Shown here piece after piece: positions 28,268 to 35,738 of a stretch of 46,540 nucleotides of DNA. The notes below the pieces were generated by a model, which saw only the letters and a list, made by a program, of their open reading frames with translations, was not told where the DNA came from and made no database searches. Location: the NCBI GenBank assembly GCA_016793645.1, contig JAEUHD010000022.1, positions 1-46,540 of the forward strand. Direction: 5' to 3'. The DNA comes from Verrucomicrobiales bacterium. Lineage in GTDB: Bacteria > Verrucomicrobiota > Verrucomicrobiia > Limisphaerales > UBA9464. The position numbers were made by a program, and so were the translations under genes. Positions within the stretch are counted from its first letter, which is position 1. Each line of letters starts with the position of its first letter.

Positions 28268-28451
28268 GGGGTTGAGACGGGTTGCTGGTGGAGGCGACGC
28301 GCATTTGGGATGGCGACTGTTGGAGGTGGTCGGGGAGGTTCCGGGTTTGAGCTGCAGGGCGGCAGCGCAGGGAATCCGTCGCTTCTGGAAACACCTTCCG
28401 CACGATTCAAAGAAGGCCGCTCTTCAACAATCGCTGCTGATACAATTGTAA
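28268..28451 (+). pseudogene. C-terminal relic of a REP-associated tyrosine transposase
   Basis: The plus-strand frame ending in the stop at 28449-28451 encodes HLGWRLLEVVGEVPGLS, AAAQGIRRFWKHLP and QQSLLIQL. This matches the last 55 or so residues of the intact RAYT at 36677-37729 (HLGWRLVEVVREIPGLS, AAAQGIRRFWKQLP, QRSLLKQL). The HUH catalytic domain is absent, so this is a dead fragment. A degenerate copy of the RAYT-end repeat follows directly, as at the intact locus. It abuts the 5' end of the secreted giant gene. Confidence 0.8.
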
Positions 28452-28475
28452 ACGTTATAGATCTGATGACCATTG
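28443..28475 (+). repeat. Degenerate RAYT-end repeat
   Basis: Starts CAATTGTAAACG and continues TATAGATCTGATGACCATTG, versus CAATTGTCAAAG and TATAGATCTGACCCCATTG at 37712-37743. It overlaps the stop codon of the RAYT relic, exactly as the intact copy overlaps the live gene's stop. Confidence 0.7.
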
Positions 28476-28812
28476 CCCCCTCGTTCGGGACAGGGAAGGC
28501 CATGGCGAAAAGTGAAAACGAAGGTGCCGACGATCATGAAGGGATTTCCCAGCGGCGCCGCTTGGAGCGTGCCGGCAAGACATAGCGTGACAGCATCTTC
28601 AACCCCGGGGGAACGAAGGCATGGACGGACCTGACAACACGATTGAGAAGAGTCTGGTTTCTACGCTTCATCGGGAAAACTGGCAGGAACTCGACATGCA
28701 AGTCACAAGCACGAATCTCAATACGTGCCCGTCCGCAATCCCGAACTCATGCTCAACCCGTCGGGAACCTGTCGGAAAAGGTCAACGAAGCGTCTGGAAC
28801 CATTGATTCCAT

Positions 28813-28835
28813 TGGTGCCGAAGGCGGGACTCGAA
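28813..28835 (-). other. tRNA 3'-end fragment (tRNA-Leu-like), possible attachment-site remnant
   Basis: Read on the minus strand, these 23 bases are TTCGAGTCCCGC followed by CTTCGGCACCA: the T-loop, the 3' strand of the T-stem, the acceptor 3' strand, a discriminator A and CCA. The complementary acceptor GCCGAAG would be typical of tRNA-Leu. Upstream of the T-loop the match stops at once, and the 5' T-stem strand does not pair, so there is no complete tRNA. Such 3' fragments are left at the far end of elements that integrate into tRNA genes. A toxin-antitoxin pair lies just beyond it. Confidence 0.55.
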
Positions 28836-28898
28836 ACCAGTCGAGGCACCTTCGCGTTTCGTCGCAATTGTGCGTCGAAAGCCTGCAAACATTGATTA

Positions 28899-28956
28899 AA
28901 ACGTGCGTTTTGCTGCTGAATGGCTGACAGTCTGGAAGGAAGAAAAGCGCACGTTT
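28899..28956. repeat. Long inverted repeat (hairpin)
   Basis: AAACGTGCGTTTT (28899-28911) pairs with AAAAGCGCACGTTT (28943-28956), 13 base pairs with one bulged G, separated by 31 bases. There is no U-tract, so a simple terminator is unlikely. It lies in the AT-richer patch between the tRNA-like fragment and the toxin-antitoxin genes. Confidence 0.6.
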
Positions 28957-29125
28957 GCGAAGAGACTTTGTCGGCAATTGTTGGCAGGAAATCGGGCCGA
29001 AATTCGGAAGCCGAACCACACGGTTTTTAATGCGTTAATCTCCTCGGAAGCAGGGACCGCCATTCTCTGATCGATCCCAGAACTGAATCTGATCGCTTTC
29101 GACGCCACGCTGGGCTTGCACTTCG

Positions 29126-29142
29126 GGTGGCAAAATGCCACC
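29126..29142. promoter_or_regulatory. Palindromic operator candidate of the toxin-antitoxin operon
   Basis: GGTGGCA-AAA-TGCCACC, a perfect 7-base inverted repeat ending eight bases before the antitoxin ATG at 29151. Ribbon-helix-helix antitoxins usually repress their own promoter by binding such palindromes, so this is the obvious autoregulatory site. Confidence 0.5.
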
Positions 29143-29150
29143 GTCATCGG

Positions 29151-29522
29151 ATGGGACAACCCGTAAAGCTCTCGGAAAGTCTCGTTCTTGACGCCCGACT
29201 CACCGGGGAGGTCGCGGAACGTTCCATCGCCGGTCAGATTGAGTTCTGGGCCGGGCTGGGCCGGGCTGTCGAGCCGCTCTTGCGCGCCGACACAGCGTTG
29301 GCGCTGAAAAAGCGGGGAGAGACGATCCCTCTTTCGACCTGTCTCGAGTCCATCGGTACCGGTGCCGGTCGTGCGCGATTGTCCAGAGTGTTGGACGAGC
29401 GCCCTTATCCCCATTTTGAACCCGCCGCGCAGCCGGGGTTGATCGTCAGGATTGAGAAGGATGGCACTCGGACCACGGGACGCTTCATCAACCGGGAATT
29501 TCGTCCGTCCAAGTCCCGGTGA
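29151..29522 (+). CDS. ParD-like antitoxin
   Basis: 123 residues from the ATG at 29151 (MGQPVKLSESLVLDAR); a GTG at 29127 lies inside the operator palindrome and is less likely. Residues 4-45 fit a ribbon-helix-helix DNA-binding domain of the ParD-like family (VKLSESLVLDARL, RSIAGQIEFWAGLGRAVE). The C-terminal half (GLIVRIEKDGTRTTGRFINR) matches the conserved tail of this antitoxin group and probably wraps the toxin. It ends in a GTGA overlap with the zeta-toxin gene, a standard arrangement that keeps antitoxin translation ahead of toxin. Confidence 0.8.
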   Translation: MGQPVKLSESLVLDARLTGEVAERSIAGQIEFWAGLGRAVEPLLRADTALALKKRGETIPLSTCLESIGTGAGRARLSRVLDERPYPHFEPAAQPGLIVRIEKDGTRTTGRFINREFRPSKSR

Positions 29523-30136
29523 CGCCCTTACTGGATTCACGTCCGATCATTGTCGCCGTCGCCGGTCCGAATGGCGCCGGGAAATCCACCTTCTTCCAGG
29601 CGTACCTGCGACCCGCCGGCCTGCGCTTCGTCAATGCCGACGACCTCGCCCGTGAACTCGGCCTTGGGCCTTACGAATCTGCCGCGCTGGCCGATCAACT
29701 GCGTCGCGAGATGATCCGGCAACGCGAGAGCTTCATTTTTGAAACGGTCCTGTCGGATCCCGTTGGGGAGAAGGTCAGCTTCCTGGGCGAAGCCGTGCGG
29801 TCAGGATATGCCGTGGTCCTCTGCTTCATCGGGCTCGATTCTGTGGAGACCTCCGAGCAGCGGGTGGCCATGCGCGTCAGCCAGGGCGGGCATGATGTTC
29901 CCACGGAAAAACTCGTGGCCCGCTTCGACCGCACCCTCGCGAATCTGCATCGGGCTATCCGGGAACTCCCGCGGGTCCTTGTCTATGACAACAGCGACCT
30001 GCGAAACCCGTTCCGCAGCGTGGCCGAGTTTGAAAGCGGCAAAGCGGTTCGGATCTCAACGCCCGTTCCGGTATGGCTAAGGCTGGGCGCGGACTTGCCT
30101 GGGGGTGGCCGAAAGAGGCGGATCCGCAACCCCTGA
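29519..30136 (+). CDS. Zeta-toxin-like kinase
   Basis: 205 residues with a GTG start at 29519 overlapping the antitoxin stop. Walker A GPNGAGKST is at 16-24, FVNADDLA (38-45) supplies the acidic residue, FIFETVLSD (72-80) is the substrate-binding segment, and RVSQGGHDVP (119-128) is the arginine-containing lid. All are hallmarks of zeta/PezT-like toxins, which phosphorylate UDP-sugar precursors and block cell-wall synthesis (family knowledge). The catalytic motifs look intact. The cognate antitoxin is the upstream ParD-like protein rather than a classical epsilon protein. Confidence 0.88.
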   Translation: MTPLLDSRPIIVAVAGPNGAGKSTFFQAYLRPAGLRFVNADDLARELGLGPYESAALADQLRREMIRQRESFIFETVLSDPVGEKVSFLGEAVRSGYAVVLCFIGLDSVETSEQRVAMRVSQGGHDVPTEKLVARFDRTLANLHRAIRELPRVLVYDNSDLRNPFRSVAEFESGKAVRISTPVPVWLRLGADLPGGGRKRRIRNP

Positions 30137-30200
30137 CGTATCCCGCGGTCACGAGTTGGAAGAAAGCGGTAGATGACTACCGCACTCATGTCATCTCCAA

Positions 30201-30270
30201 GACGCTTCGCGAGGCACGAACCCGCTCGAGACGCCGCCAGGTCTTGGACTGCGCCAGACGATGGCGCATT
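30201..30270 (+). repeat. Dispersed repeat, copy 1
   Basis: A 70-base segment (starting GACGCTTCGC, containing GCCAGGTCTTG and ending around ATGGCGCATT) matches 31373-31442 at about 45 of the first 60 positions by eye. It lies between the toxin gene and the terminator of the secreted-protein gene. Both copies have the same orientation and flank that gene. Confidence 0.6.
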
Positions 30271-30284
30271 CGCGACGGACGAAG

Positions 30285-30323
30285 GAAAAGAAAACGGGCG
30301 CCGGCTTCCCTGCCAGCGCCCGT
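30285..30323 (-). terminator. Rho-independent terminator
   Basis: On the minus strand ACGGGCGCTGGC pairs with GCCGGCGCCCGT around an AGGGAA loop (one mismatch) and is followed by TTTTCTTTT. It sits about 45 bases after the stop of the minus-strand secreted-protein gene at 30369, so it terminates that gene. Confidence 0.85.
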
Positions 30324-30368
30324 CTGTTGTCCGCTCACCGAATCTAACTTGGCGAATCCTTCCCCTTC

Positions 30369-31145
30369 TTACTCGCCCTTGCCGTCCATTCCACAGTCCT
30401 CATTTTCGTGATGCTTTTTGCCATCCTTGGAATGTTTCTTTGGCAAAACGGTCAGGTGGTAGGTCACGTCGGTTTCAAATCCGAAGACCCCCTTGCCTTT
30501 CATCTCGATGACGTGATGGCCCGGCTTCAAGGGAGTCAGGATCAGGCTGATTTCATAGCTGTAGCCGAGCGGCGCATAGACACTCCCGTCCGGGTGGAAG
30601 AGGGAAATGAGGCCGGTGTTGTTTAGATAATGCAGGTTTCCATCTTCAAGTCCTTTGACCAATCGCCCGTCGATGCGGACGGACAAGTCCCGCATTTCTG
30701 GAATGAACGTGTCCATCCAGGCCATGACTCCCGGGACGCCGGGTTCAAGACCTGAAACTTCGGCAGCAAAGTCCCAGTAGGCCTGATCGCCGAACAGGCC
30801 CATACCCATCACTGGAACGTAGAGCGCCGTGCGGGCGGGAATCGTCACATGGCGTGTCTGCGGCACCCCTGTCCATGATTTGGCGAGGAAGAAGACTCCA
30901 TCGGCCCCGTTGTTATTTACGTGGGCGAATTCTCCGGTGTCGTCGGTCATCTGGACGGCATCCGGCGTGGTCAACACCCAATACCACCAGGCGGCGGTCC
31001 ATTCGGCGGCGGTCTTGCCCTTGAACACGGCTTGCGGCGGCAGAATGCCGGGATTGAGGTTGCCATTGCCGTCCGCATTCACCGACGAGACGCCCAGCGC
31101 GGCGATGCCCAATGCGAGGAACAGGATTCGAAGTTTGGCTTTCAT
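30369..31145 (-). CDS. Secreted protein of unknown function
   Basis: 258 residues with a clear signal peptide (MKAKLRILFLALGIAALGVS, cleavage near VNA-DG). Residues 40-62 include FKGKTAAEWTAAWWYWVL, a Trp-rich helix found in a widespread group of exported proteins without known function. The remainder is beta-rich (FFLAKSWTG, VTIPARTALYVPVMG, LTPLKPGHHVIEMKGKG). The C-terminus is Lys/His/Glu-rich (KKHSKDGKKHHENED) and could bind metal. It stands alone, with its own terminator, flanked by two copies of a dispersed repeat. I do not assign a function. Confidence 0.8.
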   Translation of the reverse strand: MKAKLRILFLALGIAALGVSSVNADGNGNLNPGILPPQAVFKGKTAAEWTAAWWYWVLTTPDAVQMTDDTGEFAHVNNNGADGVFFLAKSWTGVPQTRHVTIPARTALYVPVMGMGLFGDQAYWDFAAEVSGLEPGVPGVMAWMDTFIPEMRDLSVRIDGRLVKGLEDGNLHYLNNTGLISLFHPDGSVYAPLGYSYEISLILTPLKPGHHVIEMKGKGVFGFETDVTYHLTVLPKKHSKDGKKHHENEDCGMDGKGE

Positions 31146-31459
31146 GTCGTTTCGGTCTTTCTGTCTTTGCCCCCGAACTGCTCCGGGAAGCGGTTATGGT
31201 TGTTTTGCTCTGACACCCGGTTTCGGCCTCGTGGCCAAAGCCCCGGAATGTCCTCTCACTTGGAATGGCGGAATCGGTGCCGCAAGCTGGCCATTTTTTT
31301 GATGATTTCGGGGATGGCAGATGACTGGCGGAAGAAGCGTGAGAAAAGTCGAATGGCGCTGTCGTATTCCACGACACTTCGCGCGTCACGAGGCCGCAGG
31401 GGATTCAGCCAGGTCTTGAACTGCGGCAGCCCGCTGGCGCTTTGGAAAGCGTCTCAGGT
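31146..31459. other. Intergenic region between the secreted-protein gene and the kinase gene
   Basis: About 314 bases. It contains the promoter side of the secreted-protein gene and, at 31373-31442, the second dispersed repeat copy just after the kinase stop. No gene is apparent. Confidence 0.5.
31373..31442 (+). repeat. Dispersed repeat, copy 2
   Basis: Starts GACACTTCGC and contains GCCAGGTCTTGAACTGCGGC and CCGCTGGCGC. It matches copy 1 at 30201-30270 in the same orientation. It lies immediately downstream of the kinase gene, whose stop is at 31460. Confidence 0.6.
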
Positions 31460-34400
31460 TTACTGCTGCTGCTCGCCCGGCTTCGGCTCGGCGGCGGCAA
31501 TTTCCTCCCAGGACGGAGCGCGCCAGATGTCGAAGGTTCCCAGAGCATGCAGGACGACGATGGTGCTGCCGTCTGCGGAGTATGCCGCGCTCAAACTCAA
31601 CGAGTGGTCGATTTCCCCTGGAAAGGTGAGCATGGGCCGGCCGCTCTCCACATCCCAAAGCATCATGGAGTAGCCCGCGCTGCCCACCGCGAGGCGGCGT
31701 CCATCCGGCGAAAAGGTCATGGTCCGGTCATGGGCCGAAGAGAAACTCCGAAACGGTTCGCCTTCGGTGAGCGAGGGCACCTTCCACCGCCGGACCAATC
31801 CAGAACGGTAAGACATCGCCAGTTGCTTGCCATCCGGCGAAAATGTTCCCCTCAGGCTGCCGGCCAGGGGCACAGTTCCGATTACCCGGCCATCGGCGAG
31901 ATCTCGGAGATGGCCGGTTCCGTCGGCCCCGCTGGTCAGGCACCACCGACCGTCCTTGGAAATCTCGACGCGACCTGCGCCCTGGTCCGAGTATGACCAT
32001 GAGTTGACTTGATGCCCCGTGACCACATCGTGAATGGCCAGCGTCTGGGCATTTGTATTCCAGACCGAGAGCCGGTTGGTGCCCGTCAGGAAACTGCCGA
32101 GTGAAACCGCTCCGTTGGCGAGGGGCAAATCGCACCGCCACTTCCCCTGTGTCACATCCCATATTTTAATCTCCCCAGTCTCGTTACGCGTGGCCAGCCA
32201 TCGATGATCGGCGGAGAAGCGTACCTCCTTCGGGTTGGGATCCACCTGAAACAAGGTTTCGGTTTCCTGGAAATCCTGTCCGTGGCGGCGCCTCAGCCAG
32301 CCGTCCCGTTCCAGAGTGAGGATGGCATCGCCCCCGCTGGCGAGACTCCAGAACGCGGCCCAATCGTGGTGAGGAGCCCGGGGAACCAGCATATGGGGAC
32401 CGGACTTCCACGACAAGGTGGTCGCCTGCCGACGCGGGGCGGTCACATCGGTCCAGACCATGACGGTTCCATCATTGCTCCCGCTGATCAGAGTGGAGTT
32501 GTCCGGCAGCAACGCCAGGCGATGAATCTCTCCCTGCTGTCCCCGCAGCACCTTCAGCGGACGCCGTTTCTCCACATCCCAGATGCGGATCGTTTTATCC
32601 GCTCCTGCGGAGGCGAGGGTCTTGCCGTCCGGCCAGAAGACCAGTGCGCTGACGTAGCCGCGATGGCCCTCGAGAGTGCCCAGTTCGCGGCCGCTGGCGA
32701 CATCCCAAAGATGGACGACCGTTTCGTCCGTGCCGGAACTTGAAGCCAGGATTCGGCCGTCCCCAGACAGCGCCACGGTCTCAATCCAGCTTCCCGAGGT
32801 GGTGGCGCGGAAGATTTCCTTTCCTCCGGCCAGATCGATCACCCGGAGGCGACGGCCCTTTTCTCCCACCGCGACCAGATTGGTGTGCCCGGCCACGCCG
32901 ACGGGAAACCCCATGCCCGGTCCGTCGATATGAATGCTGTGAGTCGCCAGTTCATTTCCATCGGAGACGCGCCAAACGGTGAGGTTGTCGCCCGTCACGG
33001 CGAACATGGACTGGCCATCTGGAAGGAAGTTCAGGCCATGCTTCCAGGCGCTGTTCGCGGCCTTCGGCGAGGGTGGATCGGACACAAATCTTCCAGTCTC
33101 CGCATCCCACCAAGTGAGCCAGGACGCAGATCCGGGCGACCTGGTTTGCCACAGGGCGAGCCGGGGCGTCGTGGGGGAGAATGCCACGGCATTCCAGCTC
33201 CCTTCGGCGCGCATCACCTCCCGACGGGTCGCTAAATTCCAAACCGACGCCCCACCCCAGACGGTTCGAACGGCCAGCCATTTTCCGTCGTGCGAAACCG
33301 ACAGTCCGGCAATCCGATCGTTTTGCTTGCACAGGGTGTAGAGGGCGTCGGAGCGGCTCTGCTGCCAGAGAAATCGCCACTCCCATCCGCGCCGATCTTG
33401 CTGGCCTGGCTGCGGCTGATGAAGACTCAACAGTTCCTTCGCCGATCCGAGGTCGTCGGCCATCAATGCTTGCTGGGCGAGGTTCATGTCCGCCGCGTAC
33501 GCCCGGGCCTCGGCGAGGTGACGTTGCGCCGCTTCGCTGGCGCGGGACTCTTCGGTTTCCCTTTGTTTTGCCAGCGCGTTGGCCTCGGCTTTCTGGGCAG
33601 CGACGCGTTGCTCCGTTTCCGCCTTCTTGGCCTTCGTCGCCTCCACCGCCTTCCAGGTGCTGACGACTGCGCCGGCGAGCAACGCGAGGACGACCGCGGC
33701 TGCGGCTGAGAACGCCAGTTTGTTCCGCTGCCACGCCTTCTGAATCTTGTAGGCCGTGCTGGGCGGACGCGCGACGACCGGCTCGTTGGCGAGGTGGCGC
33801 TGGATGTCTGCGGCCAGTCCGTTGGCCGTGTCGTAGCGACGCGTGCGGTCCTTCTCCAACGCCTTGAGGACGATCCAATCCAGATCGCCCCGCAACAGCG
33901 TGATGGTCTCCTTCACTCGTAGCAGCCGACGTAAGGAGGCTCCAACTTCTTCTTCGGAACTTGGCGTGTCAGCCGCAGGAGATTTGAGCCTCCTTACGTC
34001 GGCTGCTACGAGGGTCTGGCTTAGTCGGGTGCTCGGGCGCAGCGGCTCTTTTTCCCGGATGATCTTCCGCATGGCGTCGAGGCCGCCGTTCAGCAGCTCC
34101 TTGCCATCGAACGGCGTCTGTCCGGTCAGCAGTTCATACAGCAGGACGCCGAGCGCGTAGATGTCGGTGCGGGTGTCGATGTCCGAGGCGTTGAATTCGG
34201 CCTGTTCCGGGCTCATGTAGGCCGGCGTGCCGATGAACATGTCGAAGCGGGTGAAGAGGGTCTTGTCCGTGAGCTGGATGTCGGATGTGGCTTTCGCGAT
34301 GCCGAAGTCGATCACCCTGGGCAGCGGCACGCCGTCGTCGGAGGTGACGAGGATGTTCGAGGGCTTGAGGTCGCGATGGATGATTCCCTTTTGATGCGCG

Positions 34401-34984
34401 TGCTGAACCGCCTGGCAGACTTTAATGAACAGTTGGAGGCGTTGCGGGGTGGAGAGCTGATTCTGCTCGCAGTAGTCGGTGATCTTCATGCCGCGGACCA
34501 GTTCCATCACGAAGTAAGGCCGGCCCGCCTCGGTCGCGCCCGCGTCGAGCACGCGGGCGATGCTCGTGTGGTCCATCAGGGCCAGGGCCTGCCGTTCGGC
34601 CTCGAAGCGCGCGATGACCGAGCGCGTGTCCATGCCCAGCTTGATGACCTTGAGCGCGACGCGCCGGCGCACCGGTTCGGTCTGTTCGGCCATGTAAACG
34701 ACGCCGCAACCGCCCTCGCCGATTTTCTGGAGCAGCTTGTAGCGTCCGATGCGGTCGCCTTCCCGTTCGGTGATCGGGATGGTCACTGTGGTCGCTTCGC
34801 GCTTTGGATCCGCCAGAAAGCCCCCCGCCGCTTCCTCGGATCGCAGGAGATCTTCAACCTCGGCGCGCAAGGCCGCGTCGCCGCCGCAGGCCTGGTCCAG
34901 GTACGCCCGGCGTTCTTCCCCGGTCAACTCCAGCGCTTCGTCGAAGATCGCACGCAATGATTTCAGGGCATCAGCCATATCCAT
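31460..34984 (-). CDS. Membrane-bound serine/threonine protein kinase with WD40 repeats
   Basis: 1174 residues from the ATG at 34984; an upstream TTG at 35002 is less likely. Residues about 82-400 are a Hanks-type kinase: glycine loop KIGEGGCGVVYMAE, Lys112 in VALKVIKLGM, HRDLKPSN (Asp205) and DFG (227-229), all intact. A single membrane helix (about 424-443) and a coiled-coil (445-520, Ala/Glu/Lys-rich) follow. The rest (about 540-1160) contains WD40-type beta-propeller units (LASSSGTDETVVHLWDVASG, TLASAGADKTIRIWDVEKR). The linker at residues 324-356 is encoded by a palindromic insertion, described separately. It follows the ECF sigma gene by 39 bases; such pairs are common in Planctomycetes/Verrucomicrobia, and the kinase may regulate the sigma factor. 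The signal sensed is unknown. Confidence 0.92.
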   Translation of the reverse strand: MDMADALKSLRAIFDEALELTGEERRAYLDQACGGDAALRAEVEDLLRSEEAAGGFLADPKREATTVTIPITEREGDRIGRYKLLQKIGEGGCGVVYMAEQTEPVRRRVALKVIKLGMDTRSVIARFEAERQALALMDHTSIARVLDAGATEAGRPYFVMELVRGMKITDYCEQNQLSTPQRLQLFIKVCQAVQHAHQKGIIHRDLKPSNILVTSDDGVPLPRVIDFGIAKATSDIQLTDKTLFTRFDMFIGTPAYMSPEQAEFNASDIDTRTDIYALGVLLYELLTGQTPFDGKELLNGGLDAMRKIIREKEPLRPSTRLSQTLVAADVRRLKSPAADTPSSEEEVGASLRRLLRVKETITLLRGDLDWIVLKALEKDRTRRYDTANGLAADIQRHLANEPVVARPPSTAYKIQKAWQRNKLAFSAAAAVVLALLAGAVVSTWKAVEATKAKKAETEQRVAAQKAEANALAKQRETEESRASEAAQRHLAEARAYAADMNLAQQALMADDLGSAKELLSLHQPQPGQQDRRGWEWRFLWQQSRSDALYTLCKQNDRIAGLSVSHDGKWLAVRTVWGGASVWNLATRREVMRAEGSWNAVAFSPTTPRLALWQTRSPGSASWLTWWDAETGRFVSDPPSPKAANSAWKHGLNFLPDGQSMFAVTGDNLTVWRVSDGNELATHSIHIDGPGMGFPVGVAGHTNLVAVGEKGRRLRVIDLAGGKEIFRATTSGSWIETVALSGDGRILASSSGTDETVVHLWDVASGRELGTLEGHRGYVSALVFWPDGKTLASAGADKTIRIWDVEKRRPLKVLRGQQGEIHRLALLPDNSTLISGSNDGTVMVWTDVTAPRRQATTLSWKSGPHMLVPRAPHHDWAAFWSLASGGDAILTLERDGWLRRRHGQDFQETETLFQVDPNPKEVRFSADHRWLATRNETGEIKIWDVTQGKWRCDLPLANGAVSLGSFLTGTNRLSVWNTNAQTLAIHDVVTGHQVNSWSYSDQGAGRVEISKDGRWCLTSGADGTGHLRDLADGRVIGTVPLAGSLRGTFSPDGKQLAMSYRSGLVRRWKVPSLTEGEPFRSFSSAHDRTMTFSPDGRRLAVGSAGYSMMLWDVESGRPMLTFPGEIDHSLSLSAAYSADGSTIVVLHALGTFDIWRAPSWEEIAAAEPKPGEQQQ
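33916..34012. repeat. In-frame palindromic element inside the kinase gene
   Basis: Perfect 27-base arms at 33916-33942 and 33986-34012 are inverted copies (core GTAGCAGCCGACGTAAGGAG), separated by 43 bases. The element lies in the kinase reading frame and encodes residues 324-356, including VAADVRRLKSPAADTP and GASLRRLLRVK. It sits between the conserved REKEPLRPSTRLS and LLRGDLDWIV segments, which in related kinases are joined by a shorter loop without it (my recollection of the family). Length is consistent with an in-frame insertion tolerated in a surface loop. Confidence 0.85.
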
Positions 34985-35023
34985 CCGTGCGGAATGGGAC
35001 AAGAAAGGTGGCCAAAAAATTTC

Positions 35024-35590
35024 TCATGCCTCCCGCTGCCTCAGAAGTTCGCGATGCAGCCAGGCCCGCGCGAAGCTCCAGTGCCGTCGCGCCGTCCGTT
35101 CAGGGATGCCCAGAGCCTGCGCCGCCTCCTCGTTCGTCAGTCCGACGAAAAACCGGAGCTTGATGAACTCAGCCGAGTCCAGGTCTTCCTTCGCCAGTTT
35201 GGCCATCGCCTCGTCCACCGCCAGCAAGGTGTCGTCATCCGCCGCCGCGGCGACTTCCAGGTCATCGAGATTGATGCGCTCCGCCCCGGCCCCGCGTTTG
35301 AGCGACAACTTCTGGCGGGCCCGATCCACCAGAATCCGCCGCATGGCCTCGGCGGCAGCTCCGAAGAAATGTCCCCGGCTGTTCCATGCCCTTTGCTCCT
35401 CCGCTCCGGCCAGCCGGAGCCAGGCCTCATGCACGAGCGCGGTGGCCTGCAAGGTCTGTCCGGGCTTCTCCTGCGCCATTTTCGCTGCGGCGAGCTTGCG
35501 CAATTCCTCATAGACCAGCGGCAGCAACTGGTCGGCGGCCTTGGGATCGCCTGCGTCAATGGCATTCAGCAGTTGGGTGACGTCGGACAT
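35024..35590 (-). CDS. ECF-type RNA polymerase sigma factor
   Basis: 188 residues from the ATG at 35590. Residues about 10-90 fit the sigma-2 region (ADQLLPLVYEELRKLAAAKM, ATALVHEAWLRLAG, RGHFFGAAAEAMRRILVDRA). Residues about 130-185 fit sigma-4 (LTNEEAAQALGIPERTARRHW). It resembles the verrucomicrobial/planctomycete ECF group that is co-encoded with WD40 serine/threonine kinases. The kinase gene follows 39 bases downstream on the same strand, so the two are probably an operon, with the kinase controlling sigma activity. Three ACTGATA repeats lie upstream. Confidence 0.93.
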   Translation of the reverse strand: MSDVTQLLNAIDAGDPKAADQLLPLVYEELRKLAAAKMAQEKPGQTLQATALVHEAWLRLAGAEEQRAWNSRGHFFGAAAEAMRRILVDRARQKLSLKRGAGAERINLDDLEVAAAADDDTLLAVDEAMAKLAKEDLDSAEFIKLRFFVGLTNEEAAQALGIPERTARRHWSFARAWLHRELLRQREA

Positions 35591-35629
35591 GGCCGGGAGC
35601 CTACGCGGTCGATCCCGGGAACGCGAGTC

Positions 35630-35674
35630 ACTGATACTAACTGAACTGATAGCAGGAATTTGGTTTTACTGATA
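35630..35674 (-). promoter_or_regulatory. Three short direct repeats upstream of the sigma gene
   Basis: ACTGATA occurs at 35630-35636, 35645-35651 and 35668-35674 (TATCAGT on the coding strand). They lie 40-84 bases upstream of the sigma ATG in an AT-richer pocket, so they could be a regulator-binding array or promoter elements. Spacings of 15 and 23 bases are irregular. Confidence 0.3.
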
Positions 35675-35738
35675 CTGAGGGATTGGTCGATCAGCGCGCT
35701 GGGATCTCAAGACCACGATGGGGATGGAGACCTTGAGA

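Larger units (their letters stand above)
28476..29125. other. Gene-poor, lower-GC accessory patch
   Basis: About 650 bases with no convincing gene. Composition is more AT-rich than the neighbours, especially 28860-29060. It holds the tRNA-like fragment (28813-28835) and a long inverted repeat (28899-28956), listed separately. Open frames on either strand carry no recognisable motif. Confidence 0.5.

Noticed and set aside
28813..28835. A complete tRNA gene at this position
   Set aside because: Only the T-loop to CCA part is present; no D-arm, anticodon arm or 5' acceptor strand can be found next to it.
33916..34012. CRISPR array or terminator at the kinase palindrome
   Set aside because: A single pair of inverted arms without regular spacers, located inside an intact reading frame.
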